Shown here one piece after another: positions 1 to 27,069 of a DNA stretch of 64,000 nt (positions are counted from its first letter, which is position 1; every line of letters starts with the position of its first letter). The notes below the pieces were generated by a model. It did no database searches and was not told the DNA's origin. It saw nothing but the letters and a program-made list of their open reading frames with translations. This stretch comes from Streptomyces tauricus (GTDB lineage: Bacteria > Actinomycetota > Actinomycetes > Streptomycetales > Streptomycetaceae): contig NZ_BMVY01000007.1 of assembly GCF_014650955.1 (NCBI RefSeq), forward strand, positions 248,620-312,619, read 5' to 3'. Position numbers and translations under genes: made by a program.

Positions 1-853
1 GGACTGCCGGTTCCAAGGGGGTGCTGTGGTGGCGGCCCATGGGGATGACCAAGGGAGTGTTGCTTACCGGGTCCAGGGTGATGCGGCAGGTCAGGTCGAA
101 GACGTCTTCCACCGTTTCCGCGGTGATGACCTCCGCCGGGGTTCCCTCCGCGACGATCTTTCCGGACTTCATGGCGACGACGTGATCGGCGTAGCGGCAC
201 GCCTGGTTGAGGTCGTGGAGCACCATCACCACCGTGCGGTTCTCCCGGCGGTTGAGGTCGGTGACCAGGTCCAGGACGTCGATCTGATGTGCCAGGTCGA
301 GGTACGTCGTCGGCTCGTCGAGGAGCAGGACCGGCGTGCCCTGGGCGACCGCCATGGCGATCCAGGCGCGCTGCCGCTGGCCGCCGGAGAGTTCGTCGAC
401 GGGCCGGTCGGCGAGGTCCGTCATGTTCGTGGCGGCCAGCGCCTGGTGCACGGCCTGCTCGTCCGCCTTCGACCACTGCCGCCACCAGGTCTGGTGCGGT
501 GAGCGCCCCCGGTTGACCAGGTCGATGACGGTCAGCCCTTCTGGGGCGACGGGGCTCTGCGGCAGGATGCCGAGCCGCTGGGCCAGTTCCCTGCTCGGGA
601 TGGAGTGCAGTGCCCGGCCGTCGAGGTGTACGGCACCCTCCTTGGGGGCCAGCAGCCGGGCGAGCGCCCGCAACAGGGTTGACTTGCCGCACGCGTTGGC
701 GCCGACGATGGCCGTGATCCGGCCGGGCGGCACGGCGAGGTCGAGACCGTCGACCACCAGCCGGTTGTCGTACGCCAGTCGCAGACCGCTCGCCCGCAGG
801 TCGGGATCGGGATCGGGATCGGGGTCGGGGGTCGACAAGGGTTCAGCCGACAT
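1..853 (-). CDS. Ferric-siderophore ABC transporter ATP-binding protein (3' end outside window)
   Basis: This is the cytoplasmic ATPase of an iron-siderophore importer of the FepC/FecE family. The frame is open from the ATG at 853 to base 1, about 284 codons, so the C-terminus is missing. Visible motifs in order are Walker A GANACGKST, signature LSGGQRQR, Walker B VLLLDEPT followed by YLDLAHQ, and the H-loop in VLHDLNQA. The Walker A Asn-Ala-Cys is typical of siderophore ATPases. The start has a strong AGGAGG about 8 nt upstream that overlaps the stop of the permease gene, which ends only 4 nt before this ATG, so the genes are co-transcribed. The N-terminus carries an odd run of alternating Asp-Pro made by a hexanucleotide repeat at about 801-832. 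Regulation should follow the iron box upstream of the first permease gene. The family call is firm; the exact ligand is inferred from the adjacent NRPS. Confidence 0.93.
   Translation of the reverse strand, partial: MSAEPLSTPDPDPDPDPDLRASGLRLAYDNRLVVDGLDLAVPPGRITAIVGANACGKSTLLRALARLLAPKEGAVHLDGRALHSIPSRELAQRLGILPQSPVAPEGLTVIDLVNRGRSPHQTWWRQWSKADEQAVHQALAATNMTDLADRPVDELSGGQRQRAWIAMAVAQGTPVLLLDEPTTYLDLAHQIDVLDLVTDLNRRENRTVVMVLHDLNQACRYADHVVAMKSGKIVAEGTPAEVITAETVEDVFDLTCRITLDPVSNTPLVIPMGRHHSTPLEPAV
801..832. repeat. Hexanucleotide microsatellite in the ATPase N-terminus
   Basis: A short tandem array of the unit GGGATC/GATCGG encodes alternating Asp-Pro residues directly after the first few codons of the ATPase. 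Because the unit is 6 nt, copy-number slippage would keep the frame and only lengthen or shorten a disordered tail ahead of the ABC domain. Confidence 0.7.
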
Positions 854-857
854 GGGA

Positions 858-1973
858 TCAACCTCCTGAGCCCGCGCGGTTGGCGCGGACGAGCAGCCAG
901 AGCAGGACCGGCGCGCCGAGCACACCGGTGACGATGCCGACCGGCAGTTCCGTGCCGGAGACGAGCGTACGGGCGATGAGGTCGCCGCCCAGGACCACAA
1001 GCGCCCCGGTCAGTCCCGAGGCGACGGTGGGCGGCCAGGCCGTGCCGGCCAGCCGCTGGGCGATCTGCGGGGCGGCGAGTGCCACGAAGGCCACCGGACC
1101 CGCGGACGCGGTGGCGAAGGCGATCAGGCCGACCCCGGTGAGCAGGATGGCGAGGCGTACGGGCTGGACGCGCGTACCGAGGCCGGTGGCCACGTCGTCG
1201 CCCAACTGGAGTGTGCGCAGCAGCCGGCCGAGGAGCAGGGCAGTCGGCAGCAACACCGCCAACGCGATGGCCAGCGGGCCCACTTGGTCCCAGGTGCGGC
1301 CGTTGAGGTTGCCGACCAGCCAGCCGAGCGCGGCCTGCGCCTGGAAGCGTCCGCCCTTGGCCACCAGGTAGTCGGTGGCGCTCGTGCAGATCCAGGCCAC
1401 GCCGATGCCGACCAGGATGATGCGGTACCCGGTGGTGCCGCGCCGCCAGGCCAGCGCGTACACGGTCAGGGCGGTGACCAGGGCGCCGAGCAGGCCGAGG
1501 GCCTGCGTGCCGAGGCCGCCGTCCCAGCCCAGCACGATGCCCGCGACCACGGCGGTGCCCGCGCCCTGGGTGAGGCCGATCATGTCGGGGCTGGCCAGCG
1601 GGTTGCGGGTCATGGTCTGGAAGAGCGCGCCGGAGACCCCGAAGGCGATCCCGGCGAGGAGTCCGACCAGGGCGCGGGGCAGCCGCAGTTCCTCCACGAC
1701 GAGGACGGTGCCGGGGTCACCGGAGCCGAACAGGGCCCGTACGACGTCGGTGAAGCCGATCGGGTAGTCGCCGGTCGTCAGACCCCAGCAGAACAGGACG
1801 AAGGTGCCCGCGGCGAGCACCGCGGACAGGGCGACCAGACGGGGGCGGAACACGCCGGAGACGGGCGGGAGCGCCAGCCGGTACGTGCGGTGGTGGGCGG
1901 CGCCGGCGGCCGAACGAGGCCCGCCAGGCCGGGACTTGAGAACGGTTTCCGTGTCTTGGTTCGGCACGCTCAC
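858..1973 (-). CDS. FecCD-family iron-siderophore permease (second permease)
   Basis: Integral membrane subunit of the siderophore importer, 371 aa, within the usual size of the FecCD family. The family-typical segment MTRNPLASPDMIGLTQGAG and the late hydrophobic block ending LPVGIVTGVLGAPVLLWLL are both present, and most of the protein is alternating hydrophobic segments. I chose the GTG at 1973 because its GTGA overlaps the stop of the preceding permease gene, the usual translational coupling. An in-frame extension further upstream would only read antisense-like sequence inside the neighbour. It would pair with the other permease as a heterodimeric channel powered by the downstream ATPase. 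A hydrophilic N-terminal tail of about 45 aa precedes the first membrane segment. Confidence 0.93.
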   Translation of the reverse strand: MSVPNQDTETVLKSRPGGPRSAAGAAHHRTYRLALPPVSGVFRPRLVALSAVLAAGTFVLFCWGLTTGDYPIGFTDVVRALFGSGDPGTVLVVEELRLPRALVGLLAGIAFGVSGALFQTMTRNPLASPDMIGLTQGAGTAVVAGIVLGWDGGLGTQALGLLGALVTALTVYALAWRRGTTGYRIILVGIGVAWICTSATDYLVAKGGRFQAQAALGWLVGNLNGRTWDQVGPLAIALAVLLPTALLLGRLLRTLQLGDDVATGLGTRVQPVRLAILLTGVGLIAFATASAGPVAFVALAAPQIAQRLAGTAWPPTVASGLTGALVVLGGDLIARTLVSGTELPVGIVTGVLGAPVLLWLLVRANRAGSGG

Positions 1974-2992
1974 ACCTCCGCCAGATTGCGCCGACGGACC
2001 ATGGCGATGAAGAACGGACCGCCGATGAAGGCGACCAGGACACCCGCCTGGATCTCGGTGGGCCGTGCCACGAGGCGTCCGAGGATGTCCGCGGCGAGCA
2101 GCAGGATGGGAGCGAGGACCGCCGACAGGGGCAGCAGCCAGCGCTGGTCGGGGCCGATGCCCGCCGACTGGGCGAGCACGCGGGCCACATGGGGGACCAC
2201 CAGGCCGATGAAGACCACCGGGCCGATGACCGCGACCGCGGCCCCCGTCAGCAGGGTGATCGCCGCGACGCCCGCCAGCCGGACCAGGCCGAGGCGCCGG
2301 CCGAGCGAGGCCGCCACGTCGTCGCCGAGGGCCAGGCTGTTGAGGGCCGGGGCGCAGGCCAGTGCCAGGACCGCGCCGATGACGAGGAAGGGCAGGACCC
2401 GCCAGACCATGCCGTTGTCCGCCTCCGCGAGCGAACCGGCCGACCAGAAGCGGTACTTGTTGAGCGCGTCCACGTCGGTGAGCACGATGGCCTGCGTGAA
2501 CGACCACAGCATCGAGGTGACCGCGATGCCCGCGAGCGCCAGTTTCACCGGGGTCATCCCGGACCGCCCGAGGCCGCCCAGCAGATAGACGGCCACCGTG
2601 GCGATCAGCGCCCCGCCGAACGCGAACCACACATATCCGTACAGCGAGTTGATGCCGAGCACGCCGACGGCGAGCACGATGGCGAAGGCGGCGCCCGCGC
2701 TGACCCCCAGTACTCCGGGGTCGGCGAGCGGGTTGCGGGTCAGGGCCTGCATCAGTGCCCCGGCCAGCCCGAGGGCCGCGCCCGCGGTGAGCCCGAGCGC
2801 GGTGCGCGGCACGCGTGCCGACCAGATGACGTTGTCCACGAACCGGCTCGGTGCCTCACCGAATACGGCCGAGATCACCTGGTCCGGCGGGATGTTGGCC
2901 GCGCCGAGTGCCAGTGACAGCAGACAGAGGACGGCCAGGACGGTACCCAGCAGTGTCACGAGAAGGACAGGGCGCACTCTCTTACCCGTCAC
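1970..2992 (-). CDS. FecCD-family iron-siderophore permease (first permease)
   Basis: Membrane permease of the ferric-siderophore importer, 340 aa, full family length. It has the characteristic MQALTRNPLADPGVLGVSAG segment after the second membrane helix and ends in the conserved PTEIQAGVLVAFIGGPFFI block, followed by a basic cytoplasmic tail. The GTG start at 2992 has GGAG about 9 nt upstream. It is the first gene of the leftward import operon (permease, permease, ATPase). An iron box lies 27-45 bp upstream, so transcription should rise under iron starvation together with the divergent NRPS. No substrate-binding lipoprotein is visible, and it may lie left of the window. Confidence 0.94.
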   Translation of the reverse strand: MTGKRVRPVLLVTLLGTVLAVLCLLSLALGAANIPPDQVISAVFGEAPSRFVDNVIWSARVPRTALGLTAGAALGLAGALMQALTRNPLADPGVLGVSAGAAFAIVLAVGVLGINSLYGYVWFAFGGALIATVAVYLLGGLGRSGMTPVKLALAGIAVTSMLWSFTQAIVLTDVDALNKYRFWSAGSLAEADNGMVWRVLPFLVIGAVLALACAPALNSLALGDDVAASLGRRLGLVRLAGVAAITLLTGAAVAVIGPVVFIGLVVPHVARVLAQSAGIGPDQRWLLPLSAVLAPILLLAADILGRLVARPTEIQAGVLVAFIGGPFFIAMVRRRNLAEV

Positions 2993-3018
2993 CTTGCGGT
3001 CTCCAACGGCCAGCTCCC

Positions 3019-3037
3019 TTAGGTTAGGCAGGCCTTA
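3019..3037 (-). promoter_or_regulatory. Iron box (DmdR/IdeR operator) for the importer operon
   Basis: The 19-mer TTAGGTTAGGCAGGCCTTA matches the actinobacterial iron-box consensus TTAGGTTAGGCTAACCTAA at most positions. On the minus strand it contains a TAACCT -10-like hexamer (3021-3026) placed to start transcription about 20 nt before the permease GTG. A metal-loaded repressor bound here would cover the promoter. Confidence 0.82.
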
Positions 3038-3076
3038 ATCGTAGTGCGGGGGACTGGGTCCGCCGAGACTGGGCCT

Positions 3077-3104
3077 TTTGGTTAGGTAATCCTTACCTTA
3101 GTAT
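3077..3104 (+). promoter_or_regulatory. Iron box plus -10 of the NRPS promoter
   Basis: The 19-mer at 3077-3095 (TTTGGTTAGGTAATCCTTA) matches 14 of 19 positions of the iron-box consensus. TAGTAT at 3099-3104 fits the Streptomyces TAnnnT -10. The first in-frame ATG of the NRPS (3103) falls inside this -10, so it is unlikely to be the start. Together with the box at 3019 this gives two operators in one divergent promoter region. Confidence 0.8.
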
Positions 3105-3159
3105 GACCTGCGGTCCTCCGGCTGAGCCGGTTCCGCACACTCTGGAGGCACGGTCAGCT

Positions 3160-22584
<19,425 letters not shown>

Positions 22585-22642
22585 ACCGACCCCTGTCTCC
22601 CACCCGAACCCCCTTTCACACCAAGCGAGTCGGAGGACCCTC

Positions 22643-22873
22643 ATGAGCACCAACCCGTTCGAGAACCCCGAAGGCACCTACTCCGTCCTCGTCAACGACG
22701 AGGGCCAGTACAGCCTGTGGCCCGACTTCGTGGACGTGCCGGCCGGCTGGACCGTCGCGCACGGCCCGGCTCCCCGCCAGGAGTGCCTGGACCACATCGA
22801 GAGCAACTGGACGGACATGCGCCCCAAGAGCCTCGTGGAGCGGACGCGGACGGCGGCGGAACAGGCCGGCTGA
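22643..22873 (+). CDS. MbtH-like NRPS accessory protein
   Basis: A 76-aa MbtH-family protein that binds adenylation domains and is often needed for their solubility and activity. The family fingerprint is present: [19 protein letters not shown], then SLWPDF with PAGWTV, and near the end the [15 protein letters not shown] block. The ATG at 22643 is chosen over an in-frame ATG at 22577 because GGAGGACC sits just upstream and the protein then starts at the conserved MSTNPFE. It lies 58 nt after the NRPS stop and 12 nt before the amidohydrolase, so it belongs to the siderophore operon and is presumably iron-regulated with it. Confidence 0.96.
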   Translation: MSTNPFENPEGTYSVLVNDEGQYSLWPDFVDVPAGWTVAHGPAPRQECLDHIESNWTDMRPKSLVERTRTAAEQAG

Positions 22874-22885
22874 GGCGCCGGACCG

Positions 22886-24460
22886 ATGCTCTCCACGCGA
22901 CTCACCAACGCCCGCTTCCTCACCATGGACCCCGACCGTCCCGTCGCCCGCGAACTGGGCATCTGGCGGGGCCGGATCGTGGGCCTGGACGAGGAGGTGG
23001 CCGCCCTGCCCGCCCGCAGGGTGGTCGACCTCCAGGGCGCCACCGTGCTGCCCGGGTTCATCGACAGCCATGTCCATCTGGCCTGGACCGGCTTCAAGGC
23101 GGGCACGCCGAGCATCGCGCCGTGCCGGTCGGTCGAGGACGTCCTGGCCGCGGTGGCCGAGGCGGTGGCCCGCACACCGGAAGGCGGCTGGACGGACCTC
23201 GCGGGTTACGACCAGCGGGGCCTCGGCCGCCATCTGACCGCCGCCGAACTGGACGGGGTCAGCGCCGGCCGCAAGGTGTTCCTCATGCACGACTCCGGAC
23301 ACGGCTGCATGGTCAACACGGCCGTCCTGGACCTGCTGCCCGCCGAACTCGCCGACGGGAACGGCTTCCTCGCCGAGGGAGCCATGGGCGCCGCACGGGC
23401 CCTGCGCCTGCCGTACTCCCAGCAGGAGTTGGCCGACGCGATCGGTCACGCGGCACGCGGCTGCCTGGCGGAGGGCATCACCGGTTGCGCCGAGGCGGGC
23501 ATCGGCGGGGCCCTGTTCGGGCACAGCCCGGTCGAGCTGGGCGCGTACCAACTGGCCTCGGAGCAGGGCAAACTGCCCCTGCGGGTCCAGCTCATGGTGT
23601 CCGCGGACCGGCTGCGCCCGGTCGCCGCGCACCGGGACGACGGCATCCCGCGCGCCCTCGACCTCGGTCTGCGGACGGGGTTCGGCGGCGACCGGCTCTC
23701 CGTCGGCGCGCTGAAGATCTACACCGACGGCGGCATGATGGCCCGTACCGCCGCCCTCAGCCGCCCCTACGAAGGACTCGACCACGCAGGCCAGTTGCAG
23801 GAGGACCCCGGGGCGCTGGCGGACACGATCGTCGACGGTCATCTCGCGGGCTGGCAGCTGGCCGTCCACGCCATCGGTGACCGGGCGGCCGACGTGGCCC
23901 TCGACGCGCTGGAGCGGGCGCAGCGCCTGCGTCCCCGGCCGGGCGCCCGGCACCGTATCGAGCACGCGGGCCTCATCCGTCCCGACCAGTTGGACCGCCT
24001 CGCGCGGCTGGGCGTGGCGGCCGTGGTCCAGCCGAACTTCCTGCGGTACTTCGGCGACGACTACGCGGCCGTCATGGGGAAGGAGCGGGCACCCTGGCTG
24101 TACCGTGGAAGGGGATTCCTCGACCACGGCGTCACACTGGTCGGCAGTTCCGACCGGCCCGTCGCGGACGGATCACCCCTGCGGGCGGTCCAGTTCATGG
24201 TCGAGCGGGCCTCCGCGTCGGGGCAGGTCATCGGCCCGGACGAGGGCATCACGGTCGAAGAGGCACTGCGCGCCTACACCGTGGCCGGCGCCTTCGCCTG
24301 CCACTGGGAGGACCGTGCGGGCAGCCTCACACCGGGCAGGTGCGCGGACCTGGTCGTCCTGGGCGACGACCCGACGGGCGTCGAGGTCTCGCGCATCGGC
24401 GACATCGACGTGGTCGCGACATTCGTCGACGGCCGGGAGAGCGAGGGAGGCGCCCTGTGA
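22886..24460 (+). CDS. Metal-dependent amidohydrolase (YtcJ-like, Amidohydro_3)
   Basis: A 524-aa cytoplasmic amidohydrolase of the YtcJ-type branch. The TIM-barrel metal site is recognisable: the HxH in GFIDSHVHLAW (about residue 60), a His in LAVHAIGDRA, a His in HRIEHAG and an Asp in GSSDRPVADGSPL. The C-terminal RAGSLTPGRCADLVVLGDDP segment is also typical. It starts 12 nt after mbtH and overlaps the following small gene by GTGA, so it is in the siderophore operon. Its substrate cannot be read from sequence. Plausible roles are hydrolysis of an amide or formyl group on the siderophore or a precursor. It is not a component I associate with known hydroxamate siderophore operons. Confidence 0.88.
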   Translation: MLSTRLTNARFLTMDPDRPVARELGIWRGRIVGLDEEVAALPARRVVDLQGATVLPGFIDSHVHLAWTGFKAGTPSIAPCRSVEDVLAAVAEAVARTPEGGWTDLAGYDQRGLGRHLTAAELDGVSAGRKVFLMHDSGHGCMVNTAVLDLLPAELADGNGFLAEGAMGAARALRLPYSQQELADAIGHAARGCLAEGITGCAEAGIGGALFGHSPVELGAYQLASEQGKLPLRVQLMVSADRLRPVAAHRDDGIPRALDLGLRTGFGGDRLSVGALKIYTDGGMMARTAALSRPYEGLDHAGQLQEDPGALADTIVDGHLAGWQLAVHAIGDRAADVALDALERAQRLRPRPGARHRIEHAGLIRPDQLDRLARLGVAAVVQPNFLRYFGDDYAAVMGKERAPWLYRGRGFLDHGVTLVGSSDRPVADGSPLRAVQFMVERASASGQVIGPDEGITVEEALRAYTVAGAFACHWEDRAGSLTPGRCADLVVLGDDPTGVEVSRIGDIDVVATFVDGRESEGGAL

Positions 24461-24687
24461 GTACGCGCATCGACAGCGTGGAGACGTACGCCCATCTGTG
24501 GCAGGCGCCCGCGTACCCACGCAGGTGGGTGCTCTGGGACACCGCGGGGGACGTCCTCGTCTTCGACCGGGACACCAACGGTGTGGTGGACATCGACGAC
24601 GGGCCGACCCGGGGCGAGGTCCTGCGCAGGATGCGCGAGGCGGGCGTACCGGAGAGCGACGAGTATCCGGGACGCCCTTGCGCGTGA
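24457..24687 (+). CDS. Small hypothetical protein coupled to the amidohydrolase
   Basis: A 76-aa soluble, acidic protein starting at GTG 24457, whose GTGA overlaps the amidohydrolase stop. This implies translational coupling and a linked function. The sequence has no signal peptide or membrane segment, and has a WQAPAYPRRWVLWDTAGDVLVFDRDTN stretch (two Trp close together) followed by a charged helix. I recognise no family. It is the last gene of the siderophore operon and is convergent with the isochorismatase gene; the 77 nt between them show no clear hairpin. Confidence 0.6.
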   Translation: MSTRIDSVETYAHLWQAPAYPRRWVLWDTAGDVLVFDRDTNGVVDIDDGPTRGEVLRRMREAGVPESDEYPGRPCA

Positions 24688-24764
24688 GCCGTTCGCCGTC
24701 GTGCGAGAGCCACCCGCCGCCGCGTCCCCTCGGGCGCAACGGCCCAACAGCCAGTCGGCGCAGG

Positions 24765-25424
24765 TCACATGCTCTGGGCCGCCCTGCCGTGCAGCAGGTG
24801 ACGGATCAGCTGGTTGGTGGTGCAGACGACACCGGTACGAGCGATCCACCGCAGTGCCATGGAGTGGTCCTCGGCGGAGAAGTCGGCCACCGCGTCGGCC
24901 ACCACGAACGGCTGGATGTCGTGCATGAAGGCGTCAGCGGCCGTGAGCAGGATGCCGAGATGGGCCCGTACCCCGCAGAGGATCAGCTGATCGCGCCCCT
25001 CGGAGCGCAGCAGCCTGCCGAGATGGCTGCGCAGGAACGCGTTGTGGCGGACGTTGACCATCAGGTGTTCGCCCACCCGGGGCATCAGCGGTGCCACGAC
25101 CGCCGCGTCCCCGTCGGGCTCAGGTCCGATGCCGGGCCCCCAGATGTCGCTCATCAGGCCGCGCTGGCCGGGGCGCTGCTCGGCCGGCTCGGCGCTGAAG
25201 ACGATCGGCATGCCGAGGGTGCCCGCCAGTTCGCGCAGGGTGGCGATGTTGTCGATCAGTTCCACGACGGGTGAGCAGTCCGGCGGGAAGGCCTGGACGA
25301 AGTGGTTCTGCATGTCGTGGACCAGCAGCGCGGCCCGCGCCGGATCGATCGTCCAGGCCGGGCCGGACGCGGGAACCGCGGAACGGTCGGGCATGGCATA
25401 GGAGTGGATGACGGGCAGGACCAT
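24765..25424 (-). CDS. Isochorismatase-family hydrolase with altered catalytic site
   Basis: A 219-aa protein that follows the EntB N-domain/PhzD pattern throughout: LLVHDMQNHFV with the catalytic Asp, MSDIWGPG, then GRDQLILCGVRAHLGILL and IQPFVVADAVADFS. In EntB/PhzD the catalytic Lys sits in an xVKWRYSAF-type segment; here that segment reads MVNVRHNAF, so the Lys is Asn. No aryl-carrier domain follows, unlike EntB. RBS GGGAGGAG precedes the ATG. The gene reads leftward from a perfect iron-box palindrome 47 bp upstream, so iron control is likely. No other catechol-pathway gene is visible, so a dihydroxybenzoate role is doubtful; it may act on another substrate or be a relic. Confidence 0.85.
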   Translation of the reverse strand: MVLPVIHSYAMPDRSAVPASGPAWTIDPARAALLVHDMQNHFVQAFPPDCSPVVELIDNIATLRELAGTLGMPIVFSAEPAEQRPGQRGLMSDIWGPGIGPEPDGDAAVVAPLMPRVGEHLMVNVRHNAFLRSHLGRLLRSEGRDQLILCGVRAHLGILLTAADAFMHDIQPFVVADAVADFSAEDHSMALRWIARTGVVCTTNQLIRHLLHGRAAQSM

Positions 25425-25470
25425 GGGCGGACTCCTCCCTGGTGGCGTGGACCCCCGAGCCCTCTAAAGG

Positions 25471-25497
25471 CAAGTTAGCTTAGCCTAAGCTAACTTG
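25471..25497. promoter_or_regulatory. Perfect 27-bp palindromic iron box between divergent genes
   Basis: The arms CAAGTTAGCTTAG and CTAAGCTAACTTG are exact reverse complements around a single C. The central 19-mer TTAGCTTAGCCTAAGCTAA matches the DmdR/IdeR consensus at 16 of 19 positions. It lies 47 bp upstream of the leftward isochorismatase and 72 bp upstream of the rightward acylase remnant, so it could control both. Confidence 0.85.
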
Positions 25498-25568
25498 ACG
25501 GAGGGTGGAGTGCCAGGCACCCGATTGAGCCGTGGACCAGGAAATTCGAGTGCGAGGGAGACCGGGTC

Positions 25569-26204
25569 ATGACCGGCAGCACGTCCCGGGACGCCTCCGG
25601 CAGTACCTACCGGGACGCCTGGGGCATCCCGCACCTCCGGGCTGCCGATCCGCTGCGGCTGGCCTTCGCCCAGGGACGCAACGCGGTACGCGACCGTGCC
25701 TGGCGACTGGAGCTGGAACGGCACCGCTCCCAGGGCACCACCGCCTCCTTCCTCGGCGCGGGCGCCGTGCCGTGGGACCGCTTCGCCCGCCGGGCCCGGC
25801 TCGACGACACGGCCCGGCGCTGCTTCGACGCGCTGGAGGAGGAGACGGCCGCCTGGGTCCGCGCCTATGTCGACGGAGTCAACTTCGGCCTCGTACGTGC
25901 GGCGGCGGACACACCCGAGTTCGCGGCCACGGGACTCGCCCCGGAACCCTGGGAGAGCTGGACGCCTCTCGGGGTGTGGCTCACCCACCACATCCTGTTC
26001 GCCGGATTCCCGACCAGGCTGTGGCGCGAGGAAGTGGCCCGTCAACTCGACCGCGACGCAATGGAGTTGTTCGCCTCCGACGATCCCGGTACCGCGGGCT
26101 CGAACGGCTGGACGTTCTCGGGTGACCGCACCGCCGCAGGCTTCCCCCTGATCGCGGGGGACCCGCACCGCTTCCTCCAGAACCCCGGCTTCTACCCGTG
26201 GGCG
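25569..26204 (+). pseudogene. Truncated penicillin-acylase-family (Ntn hydrolase) gene
   Basis: The N-terminal part matches secreted or periplasmic acylases of the penicillin amidase family: YRDAWGIPHLRA near the start, an alpha-chain of about 170 residues, and the autoproteolytic junction GSNGWTFSGDRTAAGFPLIAGDPHR, where Ser would become the N-terminal nucleophile of the beta chain. Homology stops after NPGFYPW at about 26200, where a family member should have several hundred further beta-chain residues. The frame then continues as arginine-rich nonsense into the next gene. Another frame ends in DFALLVEEPDDD-stop at 26283, possibly the tail of what was deleted. No signal peptide is seen. RBS GGGAGA and the iron box remain intact, so the promoter outlived the enzyme. 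Confidence 0.78.
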
Positions 26205-26349
26205 CCGAGGGCAACGACCCAGAGGCAGTTGTCACGGTCGGCGAGACTTCGCCCTGCTCGTCGAGGAACCCGACGACGACTGAGGGTGCCGTACTGTTCA
26301 ATGGAGGTGAACGCCCCCGCACGAGTCACCGCTGCGAGAGGAGCCGCCC

Positions 26350-27021
26350 GTGTCCCCTGCCGCGGTGCCGCCGGTCGGCGCGCGCATCCGCCGGGCGCGT
26401 ACGGCGCGCGGTATGAGCCTGCGCGCGCTGGCCCGGGAGGTCGGGGTGTCCGCGAGCCTCGTCTCACAGATAGAGACCGGCAAGAGCCAGCCGTCGGTGA
26501 GCACGCTGTACGCGATCACCACCGCGCTCGCCATCCCGGTCGAGTCGCTCTTCGACGCCGAGGACGACCCGGCCCCCACCCCGATGGCGGGGATCGCGGC
26601 CGGGCACCCGGCACCCGTGGGCGCACCGCCGGACACCGTCCTGCACGCGCTCGCCGCCTTCGCCGCCGACCCCCGCCGCAGGATCGGCCCGCTGGTCGGC
26701 GGCGGTGAACGGGAGGTGCTGGAGCTGGACTCGGGCGTCGTGTGGGAACGCCTCGGCCGGGTCCCCGGCGCCGACGTCGACTTCCTGCTCGTCACCTACC
26801 GCCCCGGCGGAGCCTCCTCCGGCACGGGCGCTCTGATGCGGCATGCCGGGACCGAGTACGGCTATCTGACCTCCGGCGAACTGATCCTCACCCTCGGCTT
26901 CGACGAGTACGTGATCCGGCCCGGCGACGCGGTGAGCTTCGAGTCGACGACCCCGCACCGCTACCGCAACGACGGCGCCGAACCTGCCGTGGGTGTCTGG
27001 TTCGTGTTCAGTATGCCTTGA
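26350..27021 (+). CDS. XRE-family regulator with C-terminal cupin
   Basis: A 223-aa cytoplasmic DNA-binding regulator. Residues about 10-70 form an XRE helix-turn-helix (MSLRALAREVGVSASLVSQIETGKSQPS region), and residues about 165-222 a cupin sensor fold (AGTEYGYLTSGELIL, IRPGDAVSFESTTPHRYRN). The family usually controls an adjacent catabolic operon and senses a small-molecule substrate through the cupin. The GTG start at 26350 is preceded by GAGAGGAG. It lies 48 nt upstream of the M24 gene, on the same strand as the seven-gene run that ends at 33431, so it is the probable local regulator and likely autoregulates. Confidence 0.9.
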   Translation: MSPAAVPPVGARIRRARTARGMSLRALAREVGVSASLVSQIETGKSQPSVSTLYAITTALAIPVESLFDAEDDPAPTPMAGIAAGHPAPVGAPPDTVLHALAAFAADPRRRIGPLVGGGEREVLELDSGVVWERLGRVPGADVDFLLVTYRPGGASSGTGALMRHAGTEYGYLTSGELILTLGFDEYVIRPGDAVSFESTTPHRYRNDGAEPAVGVWFVFSMP

Positions 27022-27069
27022 CACTTTCCCCGGGCGGTCGTTCACTCCGGATGAGGGTGGTGGTCGTCA

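Noticed and set aside
3103..3105. ATG as the NRPS start codon
   Set aside because: It has no ribosome binding site and lies inside the -10 element next to the iron box; GTG 3160 with GGAGG fits better.
24765..25424. Isochorismatase as evidence for a catechol siderophore starter on the NRPS
   Set aside because: There is no aryl-carrier domain, no dihydroxybenzoate synthesis or activation gene, and the NRPS begins with an amino-acid-type A domain plus N-methyltransferase.
26205..26349. A separate short gene before the XRE regulator (frame starting near 26198)
   Set aside because: It has no RBS, runs into the regulator in another frame and looks like deletion debris from the acylase.
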